Part shown: positions 12,641-23,600 of the stretch, piece after piece
Numbering within the stretch: position 1 is the first letter of the stretch
How the letters are laid out: each line of letters starts with the position of its first letter
Assembly: GCF_000006405.1 (NCBI RefSeq)
Contig: NW_003208655.1
Span: 310,001-374,000, forward strand
Direction of reading: 5' to 3'
DNA from: Perkinsus marinus ATCC 50983
Lineage: Eukaryota > Perkinsozoa > Perkinsida > Perkinsidae
DNA length: 64,000 nucleotides
The notes under the pieces: model-generated
What the model was told of the DNA's origin: nothing
The model's input: only the letters and a program-made list of their open reading frames with translations
Database searches by the model: none
Program-made: the position numbers and the translations under genes

Positions 12641-15382
12641 ATGATCGCTACAGCGGCAATTCCTATGCACGGTAGAGTGGCCTTCACGTCTGTGATGCAG
12701 CAGCAGCTGAGGAGCTTCAGTAAGTGCAGTCTTTCTCAACATGGTTTTAATATGTTGATCTGTTGTTGGTGGCCTTCAATCCACTGGCAGGTTCATCCTA
12801 TACGGTTTGGCGTTGGGGAGCACCCGCCGGTTCGGGAGTAACCGGTGGCCCTGCAGTGGGAGAGGTTAGCAAGATGCCTATTAAAGTGCGCCTGTGGACT
12901 CACTAGCTTTGGTGATGCAGTTCTATTGTAGGTCCCGGAGTTGAGTGGAGTGTCGTCGGTCGAGAGCTTGGCATGTGGAGGAGAGCACTCGGCTGTGGTA
13001 TGTGAGGGTAAGGTGTATACCTTTGGTAGTAACAAGTACGGTCAACTGGCCAGAGATAGTGCCTCTGGGGTAGTAGTTGATGAGGTATGTGATTTGTATA
13101 GGGAGTTTTGTTTTTTGTAGAAGAAGGGTGATGTTGACGACGTTGCTGCTATCGCGGAAATCGAGGCATTGACAGACTCCCAGGCTAGCAGTAGGTGGTG
13201 GGCATCTGGGGAGATTGGAGATGATTTTGGTCTCAGAGTTGGCCGCTGATGTGTCCTGTGGTGCATACCACACCATGGTGAGGACGAAGGATGGCGCAGT
13301 AAGGGGGGGTGTGTTATTGAGGAGCCTTTGATGATGATGATGATGTAATGGTGCAGGTTCACTCGGCGGGCTGGGGAGGGAGTTGGTTCTCTGGCCAGGG
13401 TGCCTTGGGACTCGGTGATAAGAATAACAGAGACAGGTGAGGCCGTTTGCGCACAGCGAAGATTTATGATTCTCCTGACAGGTTTGAGGCTGTGCAACGT
13501 CTATTGGAGCTGGGTGAGCGAGTGGAAGAAGTATCTTGTGGGACGCAGCATGTCATGATGCGAACTAAGTCCGATCATGTCTACACTTGCGGGAAGGGAG
13601 AGTTTGGAATGTAGGTGTGGGGAATCTGCCGCGCTTCATTTTTCACGCTATGTGGCGATGGAATTTAAATGGGGAGAATTTCTGATGCGACAAAGGGCGG
13701 ATGAATCTCCATGGGCTTAACCATTTTCACGTCTGTCACTATTGTTGGGATTTTATCACTATTGTTTTCTATCATTCATTCAGTCTGGGTTTGGGTGATT
13801 CCTCGGACCAAGCGGAGCCCCAAATGTTGGAGTATTTCCAGGACATGCTTGGAGATGCTCATATCAAGAAGGTACGACGGATAGACTCTGCTGTTGGTGA
13901 GGGGCATATTCCTATTCTGATTCGGTAAAGTGCTCGCTAGGGAATCGCCATGCATTGTAATGAGTGTTGGTGCTGTATTAGGGTGGTCTCTATTTGGACC
14001 GGGTGAACTGGACTGCTGGCAGTTGAGATTGGTGGAGATTTTAACCTCTTTTGGAGAAGCAATCATTAGTTCGCAGATAGTGGTATTTTATTATATGTTA
14101 AAAATGTGAAATAAATAGTAAATTCCATAGACAGAATATTGATGATGATGAAATATAATGTTTGTGAATGTAGGGGATATAGTTGTTGTTCAGATTTCAT
14201 GTGGATCTAATTTCTCATTGATTCTCGATGATGAGGGCAGACTATTCGTCTTTGGTCGTAATGACTACGGTCAGTTGGGGCTAGGAGAAGAGTCGATGGG
14301 TGACATGTGAGTGAATTGAGACTAGTGCTAATTGTGGGTTGTGATGTGTGCTGGTTGAGGTACTCGGCTGAAAGATATCCCCGTGAAATCCCATGTTTGA
14401 AGGTAGTAAAAAAAGCCTTGGCGGCGATGAGCTTTTTTCTCGAGTGGGGAAATTCGGTCGGAGTCTGCCAGGGTATTGTAATAGTAGTTGGGAGAACTTG
14501 GTTGATGATGCTGTTGAATCGAGGGGAAATTTTTTGCCTTTTTTCTCAGCTGGAAGGCACGAAAATTGTAGACGCTGTATGCGGGGAGCACCACATAGTG
14601 GCGGTAGCTAGCACTGGTGCAGTGTGAGTCGGGGGAGAGGTACATGTTCCTCGTGGAGCTCTTTGGGGTAATGTAGATACTATTGGGGTGATCGGACATG
14701 GCTGGAGCCTCACTCTGTTACAGTACCATCTGAGTAGTGAGGGGCGCGTGGGTAGGTGATTGCGACTTGTGATGCAGTTACGAGAACGGCATTAAGGGCA
14801 TCAAGAAGCTCGCAGCTGGGACCAAGGTATGGCGGGAATCATTTCTATCACTTAATTCTGTATGGCGTGGCTTTTCTCAGTACTCTTTTATTTTGACGGA
14901 GAGTGGGCTTGTCTACAGCTGGGGTAAGAAGTCATCCGGATGCCTGGGGAGAGATGATGGGAAGACTATGGTGGTAAGTGTGCATGCGTGCAAATTTATT
15001 CTGCTGACTTGTGCGTAAGGTCCCCACGTTGGTGCCGCCGAAGATTTTTGGTAATCATCGTGTTGTGGATATTGAAGGAGGCAAGCAGAGGTGAGCTGCG
15101 CTGCACTTGAATTTGCTGTGGAGCATTTCACATCATGTTTGTTTTCTTGTATTACCGGACCAGGTGCCTGGCGGTGACCAGCGATGACGAATACATCGCT
15201 CTCTCTGAGGAAGAGGCGGAACAAATCCGTGAGACTATTGTCGAGTCCAGTAAGATAGTCGCTGTATTTGGTTGCTTGTTGGGCTATAGGGACGTGGTCC
15301 CTGATGAAGTGCTTTAGGTGGCAAGGCGTGCGAAGTGGTTGAGTACTCGAAAACGGAGGAGGAGCGTAGTCAAGGAGCTTGA
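12641..15382 (+). CDS. RCC1-repeat (seven-bladed propeller) protein, 16 exons, 437 residues
   Basis: Exons: 12641-12719, 12791-12864, 12932-13084, 13121-13190, 13237-13298, 13357-13436, 13482-13610, 13784-13871, 14194-14306, 14375-14402 (a 28-nt microexon), 14550-14623, 14778-14826, 14881-14973, 15020-15090, 15164-15249, 15318-15382. The sum is 1314 nt, in frame throughout. Blades show the RCC1 signature: LACGGEHSAVV..VYTFGSNKYGQL, VSCGAYHTM, VSCGTQHVMMRT..YTCGKGEFGILGLGD, ISCGSNFSLI..FVFGRNDYGQLGLGE, VCGEHHIVAV and YSWGKKSSGCLGRD. The N-terminus (MIATAAIPMHGRVAF..) is basic and hydroxylated, like a mitochondrial presequence, so it need not be the chromatin-bound RanGEF. The C-terminal tail is acidic (YSKTEEERSQGA). 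Confidence 0.88.
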
Positions 15383-16099
15383 GTCGAAGGACGAGTTACC
15401 TTCAAGTGGGAGGTGTAGATCTTGGCCGCGTAACAGTTGTAAGACTTTGATTATGATGTCGGTTTCTGATGCACGTGTTGTTGCGTTTTAAACAGCTCAA
15501 GGTGGGGTCCGAATGGGAAAAGGACAGCCAAGTTTCGTCTCATGAGAATGAGAGATTTTGAGATAGAGACAGCATTTTGTTTGCGTGCTGCGGCCATCAC
15601 TTCGAAACGGGATGTGCTTCGGAAATTGCTCGGGGGTATTGTTTCCCATTGAAACACGCACGACTCTGCATTCGTGGATCATCGTTGGGATGATGGATCG
15701 CGAAGATGTCGGATAAATAGCTCCACTAGGTGTGTGTGAGTGGGGGGGGGGGGGGTGCGACACCTTGAATTCGGTGTTCGAGAATTGATGTCTTTGTGTT
15801 TTTGAGAGGCTGAGTGGATGAACATCTACGAATAAGAGCTTCCGAGCAGGTTTCGGGATTCCCGAATAGGGATATCAGTAAGCCTGGCGCAATGGTCGGA
15901 AGATTAGTATCAATTTTGTACAGCCCTTCGGCAGAGAGAACCCGTCGGGTGTTCCAAGAGAAGGGAATACTAGGCCCGCGCTTTGGATGCTGAGGTAAGG
16001 TACGCGCGATGGAGGTTCATTGGCAGTATGAACTGTGTAGCGTACATGGTAGGCGAATGCAGAGAATCAATCATGTTCTATAGAAATTTACATAGAAAC
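15383..16099. other. Intergenic region with a poly-G tract
   Basis: A run of 14 G sits at 15742-15755 after a short (TG)n. No gene is supported on either strand. The segment ends at the tRNA gene. Confidence 0.6.
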
Positions 16100-16180
16100 G
16101 ACAGCGGCAGGATTCGAACCTGCGCGGGCAGAGCCCAGTGGATTTCTAGTCCACCTCCTTAACCACTCGGACACGCTGTC
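16100..16180 (-). tRNA. tRNA-Ser(AGA)
   Basis: The reverse complement folds as an 81-nt class II tRNA. It has acceptor stem GACAGCG / CGCTGTC, A box TGTCCGAGTGG, anticodon loop CTAGAAA with anticodon AGA, long variable arm TGGGCTCTGCCCGCG and B box GGTTCGAATCC. It decodes UCU/UCC via inosine. No intron or encoded CCA. Confidence 0.94.
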
Positions 16181-16432
16181 ACTCAAAATTTTCTTTCTCA
16201 TGTGAGCCCAGCTCAGTCAGTGACGCTCTATGCAGTCCCTTTTGTTGTGTCGCACACGCTGCGCGTATCCGCTGCGCTAACGTCTCCCGATAATCCTAAG
16301 CCGAGTGTGCCAAGCGGATATTTTCCGAGAATTTTGTTGTTCTGTTGCATGAGAACGGATCGTTGGTGACCGAGCTTCGTGCGTAGAGTTGATGGTATCA
16401 TGTGTTTAATTATTATTTCAGAATTTTTGATA

Positions 16433-17710
16433 ATGGCGTTCTCGTGCCTAGGCAAGACATCTAAAAGCGATGATGAGGTGACCGAGGCTGGCTCTTCGGG
16501 CGCCTTCAAAGTTGAGGCCGAGACCAAGGAGCCGAGCTGCGATTGGAAGTTGAAGACTTACTTCTGTATTATTGGCTGCGTTGCTCTTCTCGGTTGGAAC
16601 TTCATCCTCGGTGAGCTTGGCGCTCTAATTGACGCTTTTGGTGAAGCATATGGAACTTGGGTGTCTCTTTGTTACTCCTTCTTCATTAACTGCGGTCAAT
16701 TGTTGTTGGTGTATATGGGTAACCGATTCAAGTTTGGACCGCGTTTTTACATTGGTTGTGGCGGTATGGGTATTTCCCAGATTCTTCTGGCTATCTGTGC
16801 TGCTACCTGGGCCCAACAGAATCGAGTGCTCGGATTCGTGTTTGGTTGCGTCTTTGTTGGTATATTTGGTTTCGCCAATGCTCTTATGGAGTCCTCAATG
16901 TTTGGTCTGGCTGCTCTGGTCACTTCTGAGTGTACCGAGTGGATTATGATTGGCGAGGGTATCGCTGGTCTTCTGGCTTGGCCCGTAGATAGACTCTGCC
17001 AGGCTATTCTGGTTGGCTGTGGTGTTACTGATTATATGTACCCCCGTATGATCTTTTTCTACGGTCTGGCCATGTTAGCCAACTTTGCGTGTATCCCTAT
17101 GTACATGTTTGGTGTACAGAGTCATCCCTTCATGCAACCTGTATATAAGATCGAAGAAGATAGAGTTAAGTTCCAGATGAAGAAGACGATGAAGCGCCCC
17201 ACGAGCAAGGTCATCAAAGATATCGTACCCATGGCTATCAATGTATGCGCTGATTTCACAATTAGTTTTGTGGTATTCCCCTGGACTATCTTCCAGATGG
17301 TCCCATCAGCCATGTCAGCTGATCAGTTTGGTCAGCTTATGACATACTGCTTCCAAGTCTTTGATACCCTGGGTAGATTCTCCCCGAATCTCCATTTCTG
17401 CATCAGTAAGAAGATCATTCGTTACGTGTCTTTCGGTCGTCTGATCTTCATCGCGCTGTTCTTCCTCAACTTCAGCGTCGATGTGCCTCCGTTCCACTCC
17501 GATTGGTGGCGGTTCGTTATCATGGCGTTCTTCGGTTTCACCAACGGCTCTGTTGCTACTTGGTGTATGATTTACGGTCCTCAACAGGTTGATCAGAATG
17601 AGAAGGAAGAGCTTGAAATTGCTGGTTACGTTATGGCGTTCGCTCTCATTCTTGGTATTTTCGCCGGTTCTATTATCGCTACGATTATACAGCAGTGTGC
17701 CTATATGTAA
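16433..17710 (+). CDS. Equilibrative nucleoside transporter (ENT/SLC29-like), 425 residues
   Basis: Single exon. About 11 hydrophobic helices follow a roughly 40-residue polar N-terminus. ENT-type features are ALMESSMFGLAALV..GEGIAGLLAW (the helix 4/5 family signature region), FDTLGRFSP (Asp-Arg helix 8 motif) and a C-terminal NGSVATWCMIYGPQQV..AGYVMAFALILG. ENTs move nucleosides or nucleobases down gradients across plasma or organelle membranes, important in purine-auxotrophic parasites. An earlier in-frame ATG at 16400 exists, but TATTTCAG at 16413-16420 looks like a splice acceptor and the paralogue begins at the equivalent of 16433. The paralogue at 19065 is about 65-70% identical by eye. 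Confidence 0.85.
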   Translation: MAFSCLGKTSKSDDEVTEAGSSGAFKVEAETKEPSCDWKLKTYFCIIGCVALLGWNFILGELGALIDAFGEAYGTWVSLCYSFFINCGQLLLVYMGNRFKFGPRFYIGCGGMGISQILLAICAATWAQQNRVLGFVFGCVFVGIFGFANALMESSMFGLAALVTSECTEWIMIGEGIAGLLAWPVDRLCQAILVGCGVTDYMYPRMIFFYGLAMLANFACIPMYMFGVQSHPFMQPVYKIEEDRVKFQMKKTMKRPTSKVIKDIVPMAINVCADFTISFVVFPWTIFQMVPSAMSADQFGQLMTYCFQVFDTLGRFSPNLHFCISKKIIRYVSFGRLIFIALFFLNFSVDVPPFHSDWWRFVIMAFFGFTNGSVATWCMIYGPQQVDQNEKEELEIAGYVMAFALILGIFAGSIIATIIQQCAYM

Positions 17711-19064
17711 GATAGTTCTCTTGTATGTTTTAGTAGTTTATTATATGCGGTTATCCGTTGGTACTGCCTGCTCTATATATCGCTGTTCTCGCTTTCTTGA
17801 CTATTGTTGTTGCTGGGGGCAGTAATTTCGGCTCTCGTATGTGAGGCAACTGTTGTCTCTAGAATCACTTTAGTCAAGAAGGACGGTGGGGATGTTTTTC
17901 GGCCATATTGGCCCTAGACCTGTAAATTCATCCACCATAAGCAGCTTCTGTCGCTGATTATATCTTTGATAAGAACATAAGTCTATATGACCATTTGTTG
18001 TCTATCACCCTTTTCGCGCGAGCTAAAAACGGCGGTGTTTGAGTTGTGAATATTTGTAGTTCCACTTCGTTGTCATCATGTCTCCATTAGGGTTAATTAA
18101 AGGGGCTTCCACAATGATCAGGAAGAACTCGAGATGCCTAGCCATGTCACGTTGATTGCCTCGATCTGTGATTTTCGAACTGTCCTCGTTTCTGCAACGA
18201 TCATCAGGCAGTCGGTTCACATGTAATCATTTACACCCAACAGGGGATGTATTGTGGAAAGTGTGACACTTGATACACGTATGCAGTGCCCCATTACATG
18301 TCTCTTGAGGACAGTCCCGTCGCGTCTCATAATCGGACGGAGCGACGCAAAAAGAAATAATGAGTCGACTGAGAGGGTTTGGACACAACTGTCAGTCATA
18401 AGAACCACTCTGCTTCTCTGAATCGCCCCTCCTTAACCATTCGAGGGTTGGGAGGCCGTTGAAGAAACCTGTAGGAGTTCCCTACCGCGACCATTCGCAG
18501 CAAAATGCTCTGATCAGTAGTAATAGTTTTGACTAGATGCAGAATGCATGTGTCTCCGAGCTCGATTGTTCAAACCGCGATTCCGTATCTCATCATATTG
18601 AGAAAATTTCCCATCGGATGAGTTATGGGAGATTTGGTATAGACCAGCGACTTTGTGCATGCGTGCAGGGTAGTTGTGTTAGTTTGGGCATGCGTGCTGT
18701 TCGGCTAAGTCGACGCTGAGTTTCCATTCGGATGTGTCGACCTGCAAGAGGATCGCCCTCGACACGATGGTATGGCAACACGGCTCGGCATAGTCTCACT
18801 ATGGCCAGAGGACTCGGAGGGTCTCCTAAAGGGTCTGTAAAACATACTAGAAACAGTTCTCGCCGGGAGTTATTCGCCCTTGTCAGCATGGGTCAACCCG
18901 GATTCCTGAGGGCGGTAGATGTGGTTCCCAGAATGATAGACATAGGCGTCTGAAGCAGCGTGTGAAGGGGTATTGAGGGCTTCGTGACCGCTTAAGCAAA
19001 GAATGTCTCGCGGTCCGGACAATAGCGTTTTTGATGGTTCTTCTTCAGTTTTCCTTAAATCTCA
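17711..19064. other. Intergenic region between ENT paralogues
   Basis: I see no supported gene. Short frames occur on both strands (for example 18537-18953) but have no domain or splice support. TTCTTCAG at about 19046-19050, just before the second ENT start, is a possible splice-leader or 5'UTR acceptor. Confidence 0.5.
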
Positions 19065-20315
19065 ATGAAAATATTTACGTGCTTTGGTAATAAGACTAGA
19101 CCAAGTGAAGCTAGCGATACCAAGGGATCTGCTGAGCCCCGATGCGATTGGACGCTCCAGGCTCAGTTCTGTGTCATCGGCTGTGTAGCCCTCCTTGGGT
19201 GGAACTTCATCTTGGGCGAGCTCGGCACTCTTATTGATGCTTTTGGTGACGCATATGGTACCTGGGTTTCTCTCTGTTACTCTCTGTGCATTAATGCTGG
19301 TCAGCTTTTGCTTGTGTATATGGGTAATCGTTTCAAGTTTGCGCCCAGGTTCTACATCGGGTGCCTCGGCATGGGTATTTCCCAGATGCTCATTGCGATT
19401 TGTGCTATTACGTTCGCTCGCGATCACCAAGCTGCTGGTTTCGCATGTGGTTGCATCTTCATCGGTACCTTCGGTTTCGCCAATGCTCTGATGGAATCCT
19501 CAATGTTCGGTCTAGCTGCTCTGGTCACCGCTGAGTGTACCGAGTGGATTATGATTGGCGAGGGTGTTGCTGGTCTCCTGGCCTGGCCTGTAGATAAGCT
19601 ATGCGAGGCCATCTTGGAGGGTGCTGGTGTCACGGACGTTCAATACCCACGCATGGTGTTTTTCTACGGTTTGGCTTTGTTGGCGAATCTCGCTATCATT
19701 CCTATGTACAAATATGCTATGGAGACACACCCTTATATGATCCGTGTCTTTGAGATTGAGGCGGATCGTCAGAAGTTTGAGCTCAACAAGACTATGAATC
19801 GGCCCATCAACAGAGTGGTCTGGGATACCGTCCCTATGGCTTTCAACGTGTGGGCAAACTTTACTATAACCTTTGTAGTCTTCCCGTGGCTCATCTTCCA
19901 AATGACTCCATCTTCTCTGGCGGATGCCACTTTCGGTCAACTGATGACGTATTGTTATCAAGTCTTCGATACCCTGGGCCGTTTCGCCCCCAATGTTCAT
20001 GTTCGGCTGAGTAAGAGAGCAACACGTTATGCGTGTTTGGCGAGAGCCATTTTCATTCCTTTGTTCTTCCTGTGTGTACATATCACCGTTTCTCCGTTCA
20101 GTCAGGATTGGTTCCGCTTCATCGTCATGGCTCTGTTCGCGGGCTCTAACGGTGTGGTTGCGACGTGGTGTATGATTCATGGTCCCACGCAGGTTAACCA
20201 AAACGACAAGGAGGAGATGGAAGTGGCAGGCTATGTGATGGCTTTCGCTTTAATCTTCGGTATCCTCATTGGTTCAGTCATTGCGACTATCATTCAACAA
20301 ACTGCTTATATGTGA
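19065..20315 (+). CDS. Equilibrative nucleoside transporter paralogue, 416 residues
   Basis: Single exon, tandem paralogue of the gene at 16433. It has the same N-terminal Met-x-x-F-x-C-x-G start, the same FILGELG first helix and ALMESSMFGLAALV, FDTLGRFAPN and NGVVATWCMIHGP blocks. Divergence is greatest in the N-terminal tail and the central loop after helix 6. Both copies are intact, so both are probably functional. The Cys near residue 5-6 of each could be a lipidation site, which I cannot establish. Confidence 0.86.
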   Translation: MKIFTCFGNKTRPSEASDTKGSAEPRCDWTLQAQFCVIGCVALLGWNFILGELGTLIDAFGDAYGTWVSLCYSLCINAGQLLLVYMGNRFKFAPRFYIGCLGMGISQMLIAICAITFARDHQAAGFACGCIFIGTFGFANALMESSMFGLAALVTAECTEWIMIGEGVAGLLAWPVDKLCEAILEGAGVTDVQYPRMVFFYGLALLANLAIIPMYKYAMETHPYMIRVFEIEADRQKFELNKTMNRPINRVVWDTVPMAFNVWANFTITFVVFPWLIFQMTPSSLADATFGQLMTYCYQVFDTLGRFAPNVHVRLSKRATRYACLARAIFIPLFFLCVHITVSPFSQDWFRFIVMALFAGSNGVVATWCMIHGPTQVNQNDKEEMEVAGYVMAFALIFGILIGSVIATIIQQTAYM

Positions 20316-20649
20316 TTACTGAATGATCGCAACTTTCTAGTTTCAACTTATGTAACCCTTTCCGGTACTACCTTTTTTTCCACGTAGTGCATCGGGAAAG
20401 CTGTCAAGTAGAACTCTACTTTTATCCGTGGCCAAGCACCTCGTATAAACGGCTTTGTAAATTTGTTGATTATAACGATTTTCATTCACTAACCTGATCA
20501 TCTTGTGCAAAGAAGTTAACAACTTCACCCAAATTATCCTAGTATGAATAAGTTTTTATGACGTTCCGCGGGTATCGCACTATATAACATGGAACACAAT
20601 TACGTAGCGGAAAGTGCGATAATCAAGTATATCATCAAAAACTTTCAGG

Positions 20650-23600
20650 AATATTAGCAGCAAATTATAGCTTTGTCAGCGACTGGCGCGGGAACATCAA
20701 CCTGAGAACATCCGATTCATTGGACAGGATCAGACAAGCCCTGTGCTTTGAGAGCCCGAAATCCACGTACACACTAAGTGACCTTAGTGGTCATGTTATC
20801 AGGGGCAACAACAACATACCAGCAAATTGTGTCCAGTTGGAGCGTCGGGGCGAGATAGTATCAGAGGTCCGTCCGATGGGATGAGAGAAACCTGGTGGAT
20901 ACTGATAAAAGACACCGTGTCGAAAATGACCACACTCACTTGCGGGAACAGAATCGCGTTGTCGGGTAGTTGGCTGCGAGCTCGCAAGGGCGGCAGGGCT
21001 GAGGCGCAGTAGTAGTTGCCTACCTCCAGTTGTTACTCTCCCTCACCTGTTAGGAACGGTCGGTGCCTCCAAGTCACTGCTTGTTGTGCTGAAAGGGTTA
21101 TGCCTCGTGGCACTGAGATTCATCGTTTGAGGCCGCACTCGATCGCTTCTGAGCGGCACTCTGGTGATCTCCTGTTATTCAGACCTCACCTGTTGGTCAC
21201 AGTGGCTTCTCCATCACTAAAGGTCGGCGTTGGTGAGAACGATCGCAACTAAGGGAAGAGCTACACTTCAACACAATACATGATGGCATCCCACCTGTGT
21301 GGCAGAACTCGGCCTTATCCGCATGCTCGGTTCGACTTCAGCTAGTGTGGGGAGAGTTTGCTCAAAGGGGTTCGACGTTTCCGGTGAGCGCATCATAGGA
21401 GCCGACTGAAAATAAATACGTAAATGTGACTTCCTGATCTGCGATAGCTGATACGAATCGATGTTGGAATATATGTTTCCTTTCCTCAGCTGAGCTCAGG
21501 AGTTTTCTTACTAATCATAGGAATTTATTTACGAATTCGTCCAGAGGTGTACAAAAACCGAAAAAAATTTCCCGAAATTTTCTCAGAATTTGCACACCTA
21601 GTTGACCATATGCATACTTTCTCGCATCGGCAGGAATACAGTTTCGTGAATCGACTCTCACCAAAGCAGTAGAATTGCCCATAGGAGGCCCATCCGGTCC
21701 AAACGTAAAGGCGCTGCTCGCCACTGACATTCTCGAGCTTCCTATCACTTCGTTACCACCCGGTGGACCTGCGACAAGCACTGTATTGTCTTCAGTCATC
21801 GAGTGTACTGTCGCTACCCCTTGGTGCGAAAGTTGCCCGAGGTACGGTATTCTGCAATTGATCCTTCTCGAATTCAGCCTCGTCAGGGGTGAGCTCCAAT
21901 GCATCGTACCATTGACGATATCTATAGAGACACCTCAAATTGGTGCGGAACTGATCGGATATTTACGGTATGGACACTGACACTTCGAGGGAACCGCTCG
22001 GGGTGAGCTCATCCTCCAACACCTGAACCGAAAAGATAAAATCGATCATTCGATTGTCCGACACAGCGAAAATATGCATCCCCAAAATCACGGTGTCACT
22101 TACACAAATATCATTTCCTTGCCAAACATAGCACCCATAAAGAGATTCATGATGGCCCATCTCCAAAGGTCCCTTCCGAGACCTGCAGTATCACGGTAAA
22201 GCGAATTCAAAATAAAAAGTCAACACACTTTCCCACTGCTAGCTCGACTCGTATTGGCGGCAACCGAGCCTCTCTATTGGATGCTTGTGGATTCCATACC
22301 AACCATACGCTACATCGTGCTGATTTCTCCGACACAACATTCGATGCCGCCTGAAGGGAAAAAACATAACAACAGAACCATCTAGATTTCATTAACCTAC
22401 CCCCGGCGGTCCATGACCGCATCCTTTGGGGAAAAGCCGCAACTGCATGTTCTTGTAGGCACCAAGGGCGAACGGGGAAGAGTCGATAAAACGGCCAGCA
22501 GAGACGCCAAGAGCTCCGATTTTATTCATCTGCGATAGCCATATATGAATCCTTTCACGGGGACTAGGAAAGAATCTTACGGCATCATCAATCCTCCATG
22601 AATGATTCAACCCCGAGTGAGAAAGATGCCGCAATTTACGAGAAATCCTGAAAAAAATCAGGCCCATCTAAAATGTGGTTATATGAATCAAGACCTCCAT
22701 TTCACGTTCACTGATATGTTCAAGCATAGACATAACGTGGTAAAATATGCACATGATCAACCACATGTGTTGGTGACAATTTTGCGAAAATTTTTGGAAA
22801 TTTCCATTAGTTTCTGTACATTCCTCTCGAATTCCTATGTAAATTCTAAAGTCAGTGAGGAAACTCTCAGACTCAGCTGAGGGGACCGAACATATATCCC
22901 AACACTGATAGCAAACGTTGCGCTATCCGCCGTTGTTTTGATGGAAAAATTACGCTCATTAATTCATCACTACTCAGGACAGAAGGTAAAAGCCTCCCAA
23001 ACTCACAAGCTTAGCTTCATTTGAATGTCGCGCTGTAGCTCATCCATTCTCGGCTCCAGAACTTGAACTCGTTTCGTTAATCCTAAAAGTGATATACACT
23101 ATTAACCTCGCCAGATTTCGATAAGAGATTCCAAACATATGCATATGGTCAACTACATGGAGTGGTGACAATACTGAAATTCTTGCGAATTCTCATTGAT
23201 ACTTCTACCCTAACTCGGTATTAGACTTAAATGGTGTAACTTTGGGAACTCCGGGGGGAAGCGAAAATATATTCCTCTAACGCTCGAATATCAACGCTCT
23301 CAACAACAACACGATAATGACGACGATGCAGAGGTCTCCCAAAGATGCAGATTATTACCATCCATAGTGTGCTGTAATTTTAACTCCAACTTAGCTCCTT
23401 GTTGATCTCTCTCGATGCCAGCCGACTTCGCCACTTCATGCACTTTATCTAAAGTTAATACCATCACTAGCAATATCAAAATTATTCAATTACAGTGATG
23501 GAAAAAATTTGGGGAAATTCCAACGATGCTGATTCATTAACATCATATTTCGAAAAAAGTGCAGATGATGTCAAGAATGAGTAACTTACTAAAAGGCAAA

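Noticed and set aside
16379-16432. Longer N-terminus for the first ENT gene from a GTG or from ATG 16400
   Set aside because: The added residues contain a pyrimidine-rich stretch ending TTTCAG typical of an acceptor, and the paralogue starts at the position equal to 16433.
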